A stretch of DNA of 33,769 nt, from assembly GCA_002315915.1 (NCBI GenBank), contig DCIB01000013.1, positions 1-33,769 of the forward strand. Reading direction: 5' to 3'. The translations under genes were made by a program, and so were the position numbers. The notes under the pieces are model-generated. The model saw nothing but the letters and a program-made list of their open reading frames with translations. It was not told the DNA's origin and made no database searches. Below are positions 9,106 through 16,873 of the stretch, one piece after another (within the stretch, counting starts at the first letter, position 1; every line of letters starts with the position of its first letter). Source of the stretch: Caryophanales bacterium UBA1737 (GTDB taxonomy: Bacteria; Bacillota_I; Bacilli_A; ML615J-28; CAG-313).

Positions 9106-9151
9106 AAAAATATCTATGAAAATATGATAAAATATTTTCATAGATATTTTT
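9106..9151. terminator. 20-bp perfect AT-rich inverted repeat with T-run
   Basis: Left arm 9106-9125 and right arm 9132-9151 are perfect complements of 20 bp with a 6-base loop, followed by A/T-rich sequence. It likely terminates the gene ending at 9081. The loop also contains the -10 box of the following operon. Confidence 0.7.
9125..9133 (+). promoter_or_regulatory. Extended -10 promoter inside the hairpin loop
   Basis: TG-A-TAAAAT, identical to the boxes at 6774 and 29767, straddles the loop of the inverted repeat. A transcript starting near 9140 would contain only part of the right arm, so the leader would not fold into the terminator. Confidence 0.5.
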
Positions 9152-9167
9152 ATAAAGGAGATATATA

Positions 9168-10136
9168 ATGTTTGACTTAAAAGAAAAAGTTGAATTAAAT
9201 GGTTTTAAACAGACTATTCATATTAAAAGTAAAAATAAAAAAAATCCTGTTCTATTATTTTTACATGGTGGTCCAGGCGTTACTAATCGTCATAGTGTAA
9301 TGACTTGTAATGATGATTTATTAGATGATTTCACTATTGTTGCATGGGATCAAAGAGGTACTACAGGATCTTATTGGGGTTGTAAAAAAGAAACTCTTAC
9401 TATTGATCAGGTAACTAAAGATGCTGCTGCATTAGTTGATTATCTATGTAAAAAGTTTAATAAAAAAATGATTTTTACAATTGGCGGATCTTGGGGATCG
9501 CTTTTAGGAACAAATTTACTTAAATGTTATCCAGAAAAGATTGCGGCATTTATTGGCTTTGGTATGTTTGTTAATGGGGAAGAAAATGAAATTATTTCAT
9601 GGGAATACTCTATGGAAGAAGCTAAAAAAGCTAATGATGAAAAATCAATTAAAATATTAAACTCTGTTGGTAGACCAGTTATGGGTCAATATAAAGGTGG
9701 CTTTTCTGGAATGATGAAACAAAGAAAAGTTATGATGAAATATGGTGGTTATTCCAAAGATGAAAAGAAGCGTAATTATGCAGATGCAATGCTTAAACCA
9801 ATTCTAAAATCTGGTGAATATACATTTGGAGAACTTGTTGGTTATATCTTAGGATATAGTTTTGTATTAAAGAAAATGTGGAATGAAGTTGGTGCTGTTA
9901 ACTTCAATAAAACACATACAAAATTTGTTAAACCTATTTTTATATTAGATGGAAGATTAGATAAAAATACTCCAGCTGATTTAGTTGAAGAATGGTTTAA
10001 TAAGATAGATGCACCAGTAAAAGAACTTCATTGGTTTGAAAAGAGTGGACATAATCCTATGTCTGATGAACCAGTAGAGTTTAAGAAATTATTAAAAGAA
10101 AAATTCCTATCTATTGCTAAAAAGGAGAATATTTAA
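9168..10136 (+). CDS. Alpha/beta hydrolase, proline iminopeptidase-like (S33)
   Basis: 322 residues. An alpha/beta-hydrolase fold with S33 features: the oxyanion HGGPG (near 34-38), WDQRGTTGS (62-70), the nucleophile elbow GGSWGS with Ser108, a predicted catalytic Asp in GRLDKNTP (Asp265) and the catalytic His in SGHNP (His295). HGGPG together with GGSWG is the hallmark of the prolyl aminopeptidase/tricorn-interacting-factor group, so release of an N-terminal residue from small peptides is the best guess; other ester or amide substrates are possible. No signal peptide, so cytoplasmic. First gene of a three-gene operon; its stop shares one base with the next start. Ribosome site AAGGAGA. Confidence 0.85.
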   Translation: MFDLKEKVELNGFKQTIHIKSKNKKNPVLLFLHGGPGVTNRHSVMTCNDDLLDDFTIVAWDQRGTTGSYWGCKKETLTIDQVTKDAAALVDYLCKKFNKKMIFTIGGSWGSLLGTNLLKCYPEKIAAFIGFGMFVNGEENEIISWEYSMEEAKKANDEKSIKILNSVGRPVMGQYKGGFSGMMKQRKVMMKYGGYSKDEKKRNYADAMLKPILKSGEYTFGELVGYILGYSFVLKKMWNEVGAVNFNKTHTKFVKPIFILDGRLDKNTPADLVEEWFNKIDAPVKELHWFEKSGHNPMSDEPVEFKKLLKEKFLSIAKKENI

Positions 10137-11527
10137 TGGAAAACAAAATTAAAAAAATTGGACTAGGTGAAAAGCTTGGTTTCATGAGTTTCTCTGCCGC
10201 AACTAACGTTGCTTTTAACTTTAAATCTATTTATTACACAATTTTTTTGGATGTAATATGTGGCTTAGGAGTTAAATGGGCAGGTATTATTGTTGCAATT
10301 GGAACTGTTTGGGATGCAGTTAATGACCCATTAATCGCATTATTCTGTACTAATAGACGTTTTAAAAACGGTGAAAAGGTTCGTCCATATGCTTTATGGA
10401 TGTGTGTTCCTTGGGCTTTAACAATTGTATTAATGTTTACTAACTTTGGTTTTACAGATAAAACATGGACAATAGTTGTTGCATTACTTGTTTATTTTGC
10501 ATTTGAAGCATTATATACATTCTTATGTATGCCATATAATTCAATGGCTGCTCTTGCAACAAACGATGATGCTGATCGTGCATCTATTAATGCATTCCGT
10601 GGATTAGGTGGATGTTTAGGATCTGCTATTGGAACTTTGTTAATTCCAACATTTATTACTTTATTTGGTGGTGATTCTAAAACAGGTGATGATAAAATAT
10701 ATACTTCAGCTGATACAACTGCTATTTTCTGGACAGCATGTGTAATGGGTGTAATTTGTATTATTGGTAGTTTAATTCATTATTTTACTACAACTGAACG
10801 TGTTAAACCAAGAGAAGATGATGTTGAAGTAAAACTTACATTCTTTGAAGCTTATAAGAGATTATTTAAATGTAAATCTTGGATACTTAATATGTGCTTT
10901 ATTTTAGGATATGGTATTATTCAAGCATTCATTATGAATAATGTTACATATTATGCGCAAACTGTAATTGGTGATAAAAATGCATCAACACCAATTTTAG
11001 CAGGATATTTAGTTGTAGCAGTTATTATTTCACTTGTTGGACCTGCAATTGATCGAAAGATTGGTAGAAAGAAAACAACAATATTATCTTTAATAGTAAC
11101 TTTAGTTGGTATTATTCCATACCTAATATTCCCTACACAAATCTGGGCAATCATTATCTTAGCTATTTGTATGGGATTCGGATTAACATTTACATTTATT
11201 ATCTTTAATACAAATAGAAATAATATTTCTGATGTATTAGAAGTTCAAAATAAACAAAGAATGGATACACTTGTTGCAGGTGGAGATAACTTAATTACTA
11301 AGTTAGCAGAAGCTGGTGCAATATTTGTTATGACTCAAATTTACGATCTAGTTAATTTTGATGCGTCAAAAGGAACAGATCAACCTGCTGGTGCATTTAC
11401 CGCAATGTATATATTCTTAGGAGTTGTTCCAATTGTTTGTTCTATTTTTATGGCATACTTTGGATCTAAAATTAATATTCCTAAAGAATTAGAAGACGCT
11501 AAGAAAGCTAATATGGCTACTAAATAA
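10136..11527 (+). CDS. GPH-family MFS symporter within a peptidase operon
   Basis: 463 residues, about 12 membrane segments, with no signal peptide. The GPH (glycoside-pentoside-hexuronide:cation, MelB-like) signature is clear: the start GLGEKLGF, SAATNVAFNFK, WDAVNDPLIALF (59-70), and the cytoplasmic RRFKNGEKVRPYALW. These carriers usually take up sugars by Na+ or H+ symport. Here the gene overlaps the preceding S33 hydrolase by one base and is separated by a single base from the following M20 peptidase, so the three are very likely translated together. That context suggests a peptide or amino-acid conjugate as substrate, unusual for the family. Confidence 0.88.
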   Translation: MENKIKKIGLGEKLGFMSFSAATNVAFNFKSIYYTIFLDVICGLGVKWAGIIVAIGTVWDAVNDPLIALFCTNRRFKNGEKVRPYALWMCVPWALTIVLMFTNFGFTDKTWTIVVALLVYFAFEALYTFLCMPYNSMAALATNDDADRASINAFRGLGGCLGSAIGTLLIPTFITLFGGDSKTGDDKIYTSADTTAIFWTACVMGVICIIGSLIHYFTTTERVKPREDDVEVKLTFFEAYKRLFKCKSWILNMCFILGYGIIQAFIMNNVTYYAQTVIGDKNASTPILAGYLVVAVIISLVGPAIDRKIGRKKTTILSLIVTLVGIIPYLIFPTQIWAIIILAICMGFGLTFTFIIFNTNRNNISDVLEVQNKQRMDTLVAGGDNLITKLAEAGAIFVMTQIYDLVNFDASKGTDQPAGAFTAMYIFLGVVPIVCSIFMAYFGSKINIPKELEDAKKANMATK

Positions 11528-11528
11528 T

Positions 11529-12977
11529 ATGATCGTATTATATATATTTTTAGGATTAATAGGACTTTTAGTATTATTATTCTTAATTGCAGTTATTAGA
11601 ACTTTATTTTTAAAGAAAAAAGAAGCATATTATGTTGCTTCTAATGATGAAAAAAGAATAAATGAATACGCAAATAAACTATCTAAAATGGTACAATATG
11701 AAACTGTATCTATTAGAGGTGTAGATCAAGCTGATAAGTTTAGAGGTTTTCATAAAGTATTAGAAGAACAATTCCCACTTGTATTTAAGAACCTTACTAA
11801 AATAGATATTGATGGTAACTTAATAATGAAGTGGAAAGGTAAAGATTCTTCTTTAGATCCAATTATTTTGATATCACATCAAGATGTTGTAGAAGCAACA
11901 GGCAATTGGAAATATCCTCCATTTTCTGGAACTATTGTAGATGGCAGAATATATGGTAGAGGTACTGGTGATATTAAAAGTGGAGTAATGTGTTTCTATC
12001 AAGCAGTAGAAGAATTATTAAAAGAAGGATATACTCCTAAATGTGATGTTTATTTAGGATCAAGTTGTACAGAAGAAATTGGTGGCGATGGTGCTCCTAA
12101 AATGGTTAACTGGTTTAAAAACCAAAACATTCACTTATTCTTATTATCAGATGAAGGTGGATGTATTGTAGAAAACCCTGTTGCTGGTGTTAAAGGTGCG
12201 TTTGCTGCTGTAGGAATATTTGAAAAAGGATATGGAGATTTAAAACTTGTTGCAAGAAGTAATGGTGGTCATTCATCTACTCCTCCTAAAAATACGCCTA
12301 TTGTAAGACTTGCTAAATTTATTTCTAGAGTTGAAAATAAAGGAATATTTAAATCAAAATTCAGTGAAGGTGTAGAGCAAATGTTTGCTAAACTTGCTCC
12401 ATATACTGATAGTTTCATGTTAAAAGTAGTAATGCATAACTTATGGTTATTTAAACCATTACTAACTCTTCTTATGGGAGCTATATCAGCAGAAGCTGCT
12501 GCTATGCTTAAAACTACTATTTGTTTTACTATGCAAAAAGGTTCAGATGGATATAACGTTATTCCGCAAGAAGCTTGGGTTACTGCTAATTTAAGATATA
12601 TTCCACATCAAGGAATGAATGAATCAAATAAAATAGTTGCAGATCTTGCAAAAAAATATAATATTGAAACTGAATTTGTTACAGGTAATGATTATTCTAA
12701 ATCCCTTGATTTAAAAGGTGTACCATTTGATATGACAGTAAAATGTATAAATAAAGTATTCCCAAATGTTGGAGTAATGCCTTATGTAGTAACTGGTGGT
12801 ACAGATTCTAGATTCTTTGATCCTATTTGTGATAACTGTATTAGATTCTCTCCTACTATGGTAAAAGGAGAACAAATGAAAGGTATGCATGGCTTAGATG
12901 AAAACATCTTTACTAATGTTTTACCTGGAGCAGTTGATTATTATAAAGAATTAATTAAGATTCAAGAAACTAGATAG
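11529..12977 (+). CDS. Membrane-anchored M20-family metallopeptidase
   Basis: 482 residues. One N-terminal membrane segment (2-25) is followed by a basic KKK stretch, which by the positive-inside rule would put the catalytic part in the cytoplasm. The M20 (ArgE/DapE/carboxypeptidase, PM20D1-like) zinc set is complete: SHQDVV (His117, Asp119), GRGTGD (Asp148, bridging), TEEIGG (Glu182 base, Glu183 ligand), LLSDEGG (Asp208) and GMHGLDE (His454). It should hydrolyse the amide bond of dipeptides or N-acyl amino acids. It begins one base after the stop of the GPH carrier with no clear ribosome site, so it probably depends on translational coupling. Last gene of the operon, closed by the hairpin at 13007. 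Confidence 0.88.
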   Translation: MIVLYIFLGLIGLLVLLFLIAVIRTLFLKKKEAYYVASNDEKRINEYANKLSKMVQYETVSIRGVDQADKFRGFHKVLEEQFPLVFKNLTKIDIDGNLIMKWKGKDSSLDPIILISHQDVVEATGNWKYPPFSGTIVDGRIYGRGTGDIKSGVMCFYQAVEELLKEGYTPKCDVYLGSSCTEEIGGDGAPKMVNWFKNQNIHLFLLSDEGGCIVENPVAGVKGAFAAVGIFEKGYGDLKLVARSNGGHSSTPPKNTPIVRLAKFISRVENKGIFKSKFSEGVEQMFAKLAPYTDSFMLKVVMHNLWLFKPLLTLLMGAISAEAAAMLKTTICFTMQKGSDGYNVIPQEAWVTANLRYIPHQGMNESNKIVADLAKKYNIETEFVTGNDYSKSLDLKGVPFDMTVKCINKVFPNVGVMPYVVTGGTDSRFFDPICDNCIRFSPTMVKGEQMKGMHGLDENIFTNVLPGAVDYYKELIKIQETR

Positions 12978-13006
12978 TTAATTTTTACCAAATTACAAGA
13001 TAAATT

Positions 13007-13043
13007 AAAATGATAATCATATTTTTATGATTATCATTTTTTT
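13007..13043 (+). terminator. Terminator of the hydrolase-carrier-M20 operon
   Basis: 14-bp stem starting AAAATGATAATCAT, 6-base loop, complementary arm and a T run. Confidence 0.9.
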
Positions 13044-13057
13044 ATTTAATAAATTCT

Positions 13058-13095
13058 AACTACAATTTTTGCAAGTTCTTGCAGAAATTGTAGTT
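13058..13095. repeat. 17-bp inverted repeat / RNA hairpin without T-run
   Basis: Arms 13058-13074 and 13079-13095 pair over 17 positions with one T-G (wobble in RNA) and a GTTC loop. It lies 14 bases after the previous terminator and about 100 bases before the CBS gene. No T-run follows, so it is not an ordinary intrinsic terminator. Confidence 0.6.
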
Positions 13096-13195
13096 GGCAT
13101 ATATTACTTTATTATTTATTATGAATAATTTATATGTTTTTATTTTATCTTGAATAATTGCATGTATTGATGTTTAATAAAAGTAGAGGTATTTT

Positions 13196-13636
13196 ATGAC
13201 TAATGCAGAAATATTAAAGAATAAGTTTTCTTATTTAGAAACAATTATTAAAAATAAATATAAAAATTTACCTGAATCAGGATGGGCAACATTTATTGCT
13301 AATAATTATTTACCATATGATTTAAGAGATGATTTAATAGCAATAAATCAAATAAGAAATATTCTAACCCATAATACATTAGATAATGGAGATGATATAT
13401 TAGAACCATCTAATGGAATAATTAAAAAATTAGATATTATTATTAATTATTTTGATAAACCTATATTATTAATCGATAAAGCAATAATTAAACCTAATTT
13501 ATTATGGGCATCACTAAATGATAATGTATTAGATATAATGAATAAAATGAATAAATTAGGATATAGTAATGTACCAGTTCTTGATTCTAAAGGATTAATA
13601 AAAGGTATTTTTAATTCTGATATTATATTTATTTAG
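13196..13636 (+). CDS. CBS-domain protein, 5' part of a frameshifted gene
   Basis: 146 residues before a premature TAG. The first ~85 residues form a helical region with IRNILTHN (near 56-63), seen in HEPN-like or DUF-type bundles. Residues ~95-145 form one CBS-type motif (ASLNDNVLDIMNKMNKLGYSNVPVLDSKGLIKGIF). CBS pairs usually bind adenine nucleotides, but half of the pair is missing here. The missing half is encoded in the -1 frame immediately downstream (13621-13887), so the product as read is truncated. Start: ATG with an AGAGG ribosome site. Monocistronic between the hairpins at 13058 and 13890. Partner and role unknown. Confidence 0.7.
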   Translation: MTNAEILKNKFSYLETIIKNKYKNLPESGWATFIANNYLPYDLRDDLIAINQIRNILTHNTLDNGDDILEPSNGIIKKLDIIINYFDKPILLIDKAIIKPNLLWASLNDNVLDIMNKMNKLGYSNVPVLDSKGLIKGIFNSDIIFI

Positions 13637-13887
13637 TTATTGATAAGAAAATAGAATTATTAAATAATAATTTAATATTTAATGATGAAGTTATATTAAA
13701 ATATATTAATATTAATAATTATGATAAAGTATGTCTATTATCGAATAAGAATAATATCATTGATGCAGAAAACATATTTACATCAAAAATAGGTAAATCT
13801 AAAATAAGAATGATTTTACTTACTAAAGATGGAAAAATATCTTCTCCTTTAACAGGTTTAATAACTCCAATTGATCTGATTAAGTAG
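13621..13887 (+). pseudogene. 3' remainder of the CBS gene, in the -1 frame
   Basis: The frame is open from 13621 to the TAG at 13885-13887 and overlaps the upstream open frame only at 13621-13636. It encodes IDKKIELLNNN..., then a second CBS motif ending DGKISSP and GLITPIDLIK, the classic final strand and helix of a CBS unit. It has no start codon of its own before a late internal ATG. Together with 13196-13636 it would give an intact protein of about 230 residues. One missing base in the TATTTATTTAG tract explains the break; a sequencing or assembly error cannot be excluded. Confidence 0.75.
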
Positions 13888-13889
13888 TA

Positions 13890-13918
13890 AAAAATGACCA
13901 GAAAATCTGGTCATTTTT
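13890..13918 (+). terminator. Terminator after the CBS gene
   Basis: 13-bp stem AAAAATGACCAGA, 3-base loop, complement and T-run. Its position just after 13887 supports treating 13196-13887 as one gene. Confidence 0.9.
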
Positions 13919-13955
13919 AATTATTGTTAGATTTTTGAAATAATTATGAAAATTA

Positions 13956-13971
13956 TGTGAAATAATTTACA
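13956..13971. promoter_or_regulatory. Imperfect 16-bp palindrome before oppB
   Basis: TGTGAAATAATTTACA pairs at 7 of 8 positions about its centre. It lies just upstream of the perfect palindrome at 13976. Confidence 0.3.
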
Positions 13972-13975
13972 TTTA

Positions 13976-13989
13976 TGAAATCGATTTCA
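13976..13989. promoter_or_regulatory. Perfect 14-bp palindrome, LacI/CcpA-type operator before opp operon
   Basis: TGAAATCGATTTCA is a perfect palindrome with a central CG and matches the cre consensus at 12 of 14 positions. It sits immediately before a possible -10 box TAAAAT (13994-13999), where a repressor would block transcription of the opp genes starting at 14086. Confidence 0.5.
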
Positions 13990-14085
13990 AGGGTAAAATA
14001 TACAAAATATATAAGTAAAAAGAGTATTATTTATTTATTATAAAATAAAAAAAACTATATTTTACTATTAAAAAAAGGAAAAATT

Positions 14086-15042
14086 ATGTCGAAAGATTTA
14101 TTAAAATATATCCTGAAGCGTTTAGGAATGACCATATTAACACTCTGGATTATTATTACTGTAACATTTATTTTAATGCATGCTGTTCCATCTAGTCCAT
14201 TTGTTAAGGAAAAAGCAATTAATGCTACAACTCTTGCAAAGCTTTATGCAAAATATGGACTTGATAAACCACTAATTGAACAATATTGGATTTATTTAGG
14301 AAACGCTATAAAATTTGATTTTGGAGAATCTATTAAGTATCAAGATAGACTTGTTATTGACTTAGTTGGAAAGGGATTCGCAACAAGTGCTTTTATTGGC
14401 CTTTGTGCTGCTTTACTAGCTTTATTATTTGGAATAACATTTGGCTCTATTGCTGCAATCAACAGAGGAAAGTTTATAGATCAATTTATTTTAGTAATAA
14501 CAACTGCATTTGTTTCTGTTCCTTCGTTTGTTATTGGAGTTATTCTTTTATGGGTATTCACTGTATATGTTCCAATATTCCCAGCTAATGCTAAAGCTAT
14601 TACTGAAATAGGAAAAGCAGGATTCTCATTTGGAGGGTATATTTTACCAATATTATCTTTATCTGTATATCCTGCATCTTATATTACTAGATTAACTAGA
14701 TCTTCTATGCTTGATACTTTGGGCCAAGATTATATTAGAACTGCAAAAGCAAAAGGTGTTTCTAGATTTAATTTGATATTTAAACATACACTTAAAAATT
14801 CATTATCTCCAGTTATCTCATATGCTGGACCAATGATTGCTTATATTATGACAGGAAGCTTTGTTGTTGAAAAAATATTTAGTGTACCAGGAGTTGGAAG
14901 CTATTTCATAAATGCAATTACAACTCTTGATTATACATTGATTATGGGTACAACAATATTATTGTCTGTATTAATGCTTACAATGAACTTTATTTCAGAT
15001 ATTTTATATAAAGTTATTGACCCTAGAGTTGAGTTATCTTAA
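14086..15042 (+). CDS. oppB: Oligopeptide ABC transporter permease OppB
   Basis: 318 residues, six membrane segments, the standard length. A DppB/OppB-type permease of the peptide/nickel ABC family: N-terminal YILKRLGMTILTLW, the large loop after the first segment with YGLDKPLIEQYW and FGESIKY, the ATPase-contacting EAA-like region (DYIRTAKAKGVSRF, near 215) and the family's GSFVVEKIFSVPGVG (262-276). First gene of a five-gene operon oppB-C-D-F-A. The ribosome site AAAGGA lies 7 bases before the ATG. The 198-bp upstream region carries two palindromes, including a cre-like operator, suggesting control by a LacI-family regulator. Confidence 0.93.
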   Translation: MSKDLLKYILKRLGMTILTLWIIITVTFILMHAVPSSPFVKEKAINATTLAKLYAKYGLDKPLIEQYWIYLGNAIKFDFGESIKYQDRLVIDLVGKGFATSAFIGLCAALLALLFGITFGSIAAINRGKFIDQFILVITTAFVSVPSFVIGVILLWVFTVYVPIFPANAKAITEIGKAGFSFGGYILPILSLSVYPASYITRLTRSSMLDTLGQDYIRTAKAKGVSRFNLIFKHTLKNSLSPVISYAGPMIAYIMTGSFVVEKIFSVPGVGSYFINAITTLDYTLIMGTTILLSVLMLTMNFISDILYKVIDPRVELS

Positions 15043-15056
15043 AGGAAATTACGCAC

Positions 15057-16871
15057 ATGAAAAATAATGATAAAAAAAATAATTTTTTAGATGTTTTTAA
15101 TAAATTTCCTTTCTCAATGCAACCTGATTTATCAATGTTTGAACCAGCTACTGATGATGAAAAGAAACAACAAGATATGATGAGACCATCATCAAGTTTC
15201 TTTAAAGATGGAATTAAAAGATTTAATAAAAATAAAGTTTCAATAATTAGTCTAATTGTAATTGCTATAATTACATTGATAGCATTTATTGTTCCAATAT
15301 TTTATCCATATCAATATCAAACAACTACTGGTGGTGAATCATATTCAGAAGGATTTTTAGCACCTTTCGAATATTCAATTCGAGAAAATATAATAAAGTA
15401 TAATTCAGAAGATGTAGTATTTGCTGGATGGAGTAAGTGTAATACAGATTCATTACAAAAACATTCCTACGGGGGATTACCTGTTATAACTTCGGAAGAT
15501 GAATTAAACAAATATAAAGATTTAATAGTTACAAGTACTGTAAAATTTTCTGGTGAGTCTATTGAATTATTTGCAGTATGGGTTGCTGATTTAGACCATA
15601 ATGGTGTTCCAGATTTTGGGGCAAACTTGTTTTCAAATGGTACGGCAACAACTACATATTCTCATAAATATAATTTAAATTATGATATTAATGGTGGGAC
15701 AGGTAATGCTCCAGTAGATAATAATGATTATTGTGTTTCAGATCGTATAGCATTAGTTCATGAGAATTTAGAATTTTCAAAAAATGGTTATGTTTTTATT
15801 GGGTGGAGTATTTCTGTTATATCCCCTTTAGATGATGAGTCGTCATATTTAGTAAATAAAAATTCTTTATTAAATAATATAAAACTTACTGCTGACACAA
15901 CTATATATGCTGTTTGGGCGATTGACGCAAATAATGATGGTTTATCAGATTTTAATGTTAGTGAGATAACTTATTCTAGTGCAAAGTTAAATAGATTTAG
16001 CTTGGTATACAATACTAATTTAGCAAATGAAGATGCACCTATTGATTCAAAAATATATTATCCCGGAGATAAAGTAGCACCTATTAATGTTAGTTCAATT
16101 GAATTAACTAAAATGCATTCTGATATTTTCCCACATATTCTTGGAACTGATTTATTTGGACGTGATTTCGCTATACGTGTAATTGTTGGAACACGTGTAT
16201 CACTTTTAGTTGGCATAGTTGCTGCATTGATGGTTGTTATAATTGGTGTTTTATACGGATCAATATCAGGCTTTCTTGGTGGTCGTGTAGATATGATTAT
16301 GATGAGATTTGTAGATATCATTTATTCTTTACCTGATACTTTAATTATTATATTATTAAGCGTTTCGCTTGGTGATGTAATTAAATCTGGACCATTAGCT
16401 GAAACAGCATCAAAACTAGGTGGCGCTGGAATGGTAAGTATTTTAGTTGTATTTGCTTTATTATATTGGGTTGGAATGGCACGTCTTGTTCGTGGTCAAG
16501 TATTATCTTTAAGAGAACAAGAATATGTTTTAGCAGCTAAAGCAATGGGTGCTAAGCCAATGAGTATAATATTTAAACATATGCTACCTAACTGTATGTC
16601 TGTAATATTTATTTCTGCTGCTTTACAAATACCTTCTGCAATATTTACAGAAAGTACATTATCATTTTTAGGAATTGGAGTAAACGCACCAATGCCTTCA
16701 CTTGGTTCATTAGCTTCCGAAGGTAGATTATATATGAGCATTGAATCTCAAAGATACTTATTTATTTTCCCTGCACTAACTATTTTCTTAATAGTTTTAT
16801 CGTTAAATTTACTTGGTCAAGGTTTACGTGATGCCTTTGATCCAAAATTAAGATCTAAAGGAGGTAATTAA
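15057..16871 (+). CDS. oppC: Oligopeptide ABC permease OppC with InlB/Flg_new B-repeat insertion
   Basis: 604 residues, almost twice the usual 300-350. The permease parts are intact: N-terminal OppC region and first membrane segment (~62-84), then GFLAPFEYS (99-107). After the insert follow FPHILGTDLFGRD (from Phe358), the remaining five membrane segments, the EAA loop (EQEYVLAAKAMGAKP) and ESTLSFLGIGV. Residues ~111-354 are extra: the back half of a B-repeat (FAGWSK near 125, LFAVW ending at Trp175), a D-x-D-x-N-G-x-x-D linker, one full repeat (YNLNYDINGG at 205 to IYAVW at 287), a similar linker, and the front half of a third. The insert should be extracellular. No stop or frameshift interrupts it. 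Translated from an AAAGGA site 14 bases after oppB. Confidence 0.9.
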   Translation: MKNNDKKNNFLDVFNKFPFSMQPDLSMFEPATDDEKKQQDMMRPSSSFFKDGIKRFNKNKVSIISLIVIAIITLIAFIVPIFYPYQYQTTTGGESYSEGFLAPFEYSIRENIIKYNSEDVVFAGWSKCNTDSLQKHSYGGLPVITSEDELNKYKDLIVTSTVKFSGESIELFAVWVADLDHNGVPDFGANLFSNGTATTTYSHKYNLNYDINGGTGNAPVDNNDYCVSDRIALVHENLEFSKNGYVFIGWSISVISPLDDESSYLVNKNSLLNNIKLTADTTIYAVWAIDANNDGLSDFNVSEITYSSAKLNRFSLVYNTNLANEDAPIDSKIYYPGDKVAPINVSSIELTKMHSDIFPHILGTDLFGRDFAIRVIVGTRVSLLVGIVAALMVVIIGVLYGSISGFLGGRVDMIMMRFVDIIYSLPDTLIIILLSVSLGDVIKSGPLAETASKLGGAGMVSILVVFALLYWVGMARLVRGQVLSLREQEYVLAAKAMGAKPMSIIFKHMLPNCMSVIFISAALQIPSAIFTESTLSFLGIGVNAPMPSLGSLASEGRLYMSIESQRYLFIFPALTIFLIVLSLNLLGQGLRDAFDPKLRSKGGN

Positions 16872-16873
16872 TA

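Noticed and set aside
13636..13887. Independent small gene after the CBS gene
   Set aside because: No start codon or ribosome site before the conserved part; it completes the CBS pair of the upstream frame.
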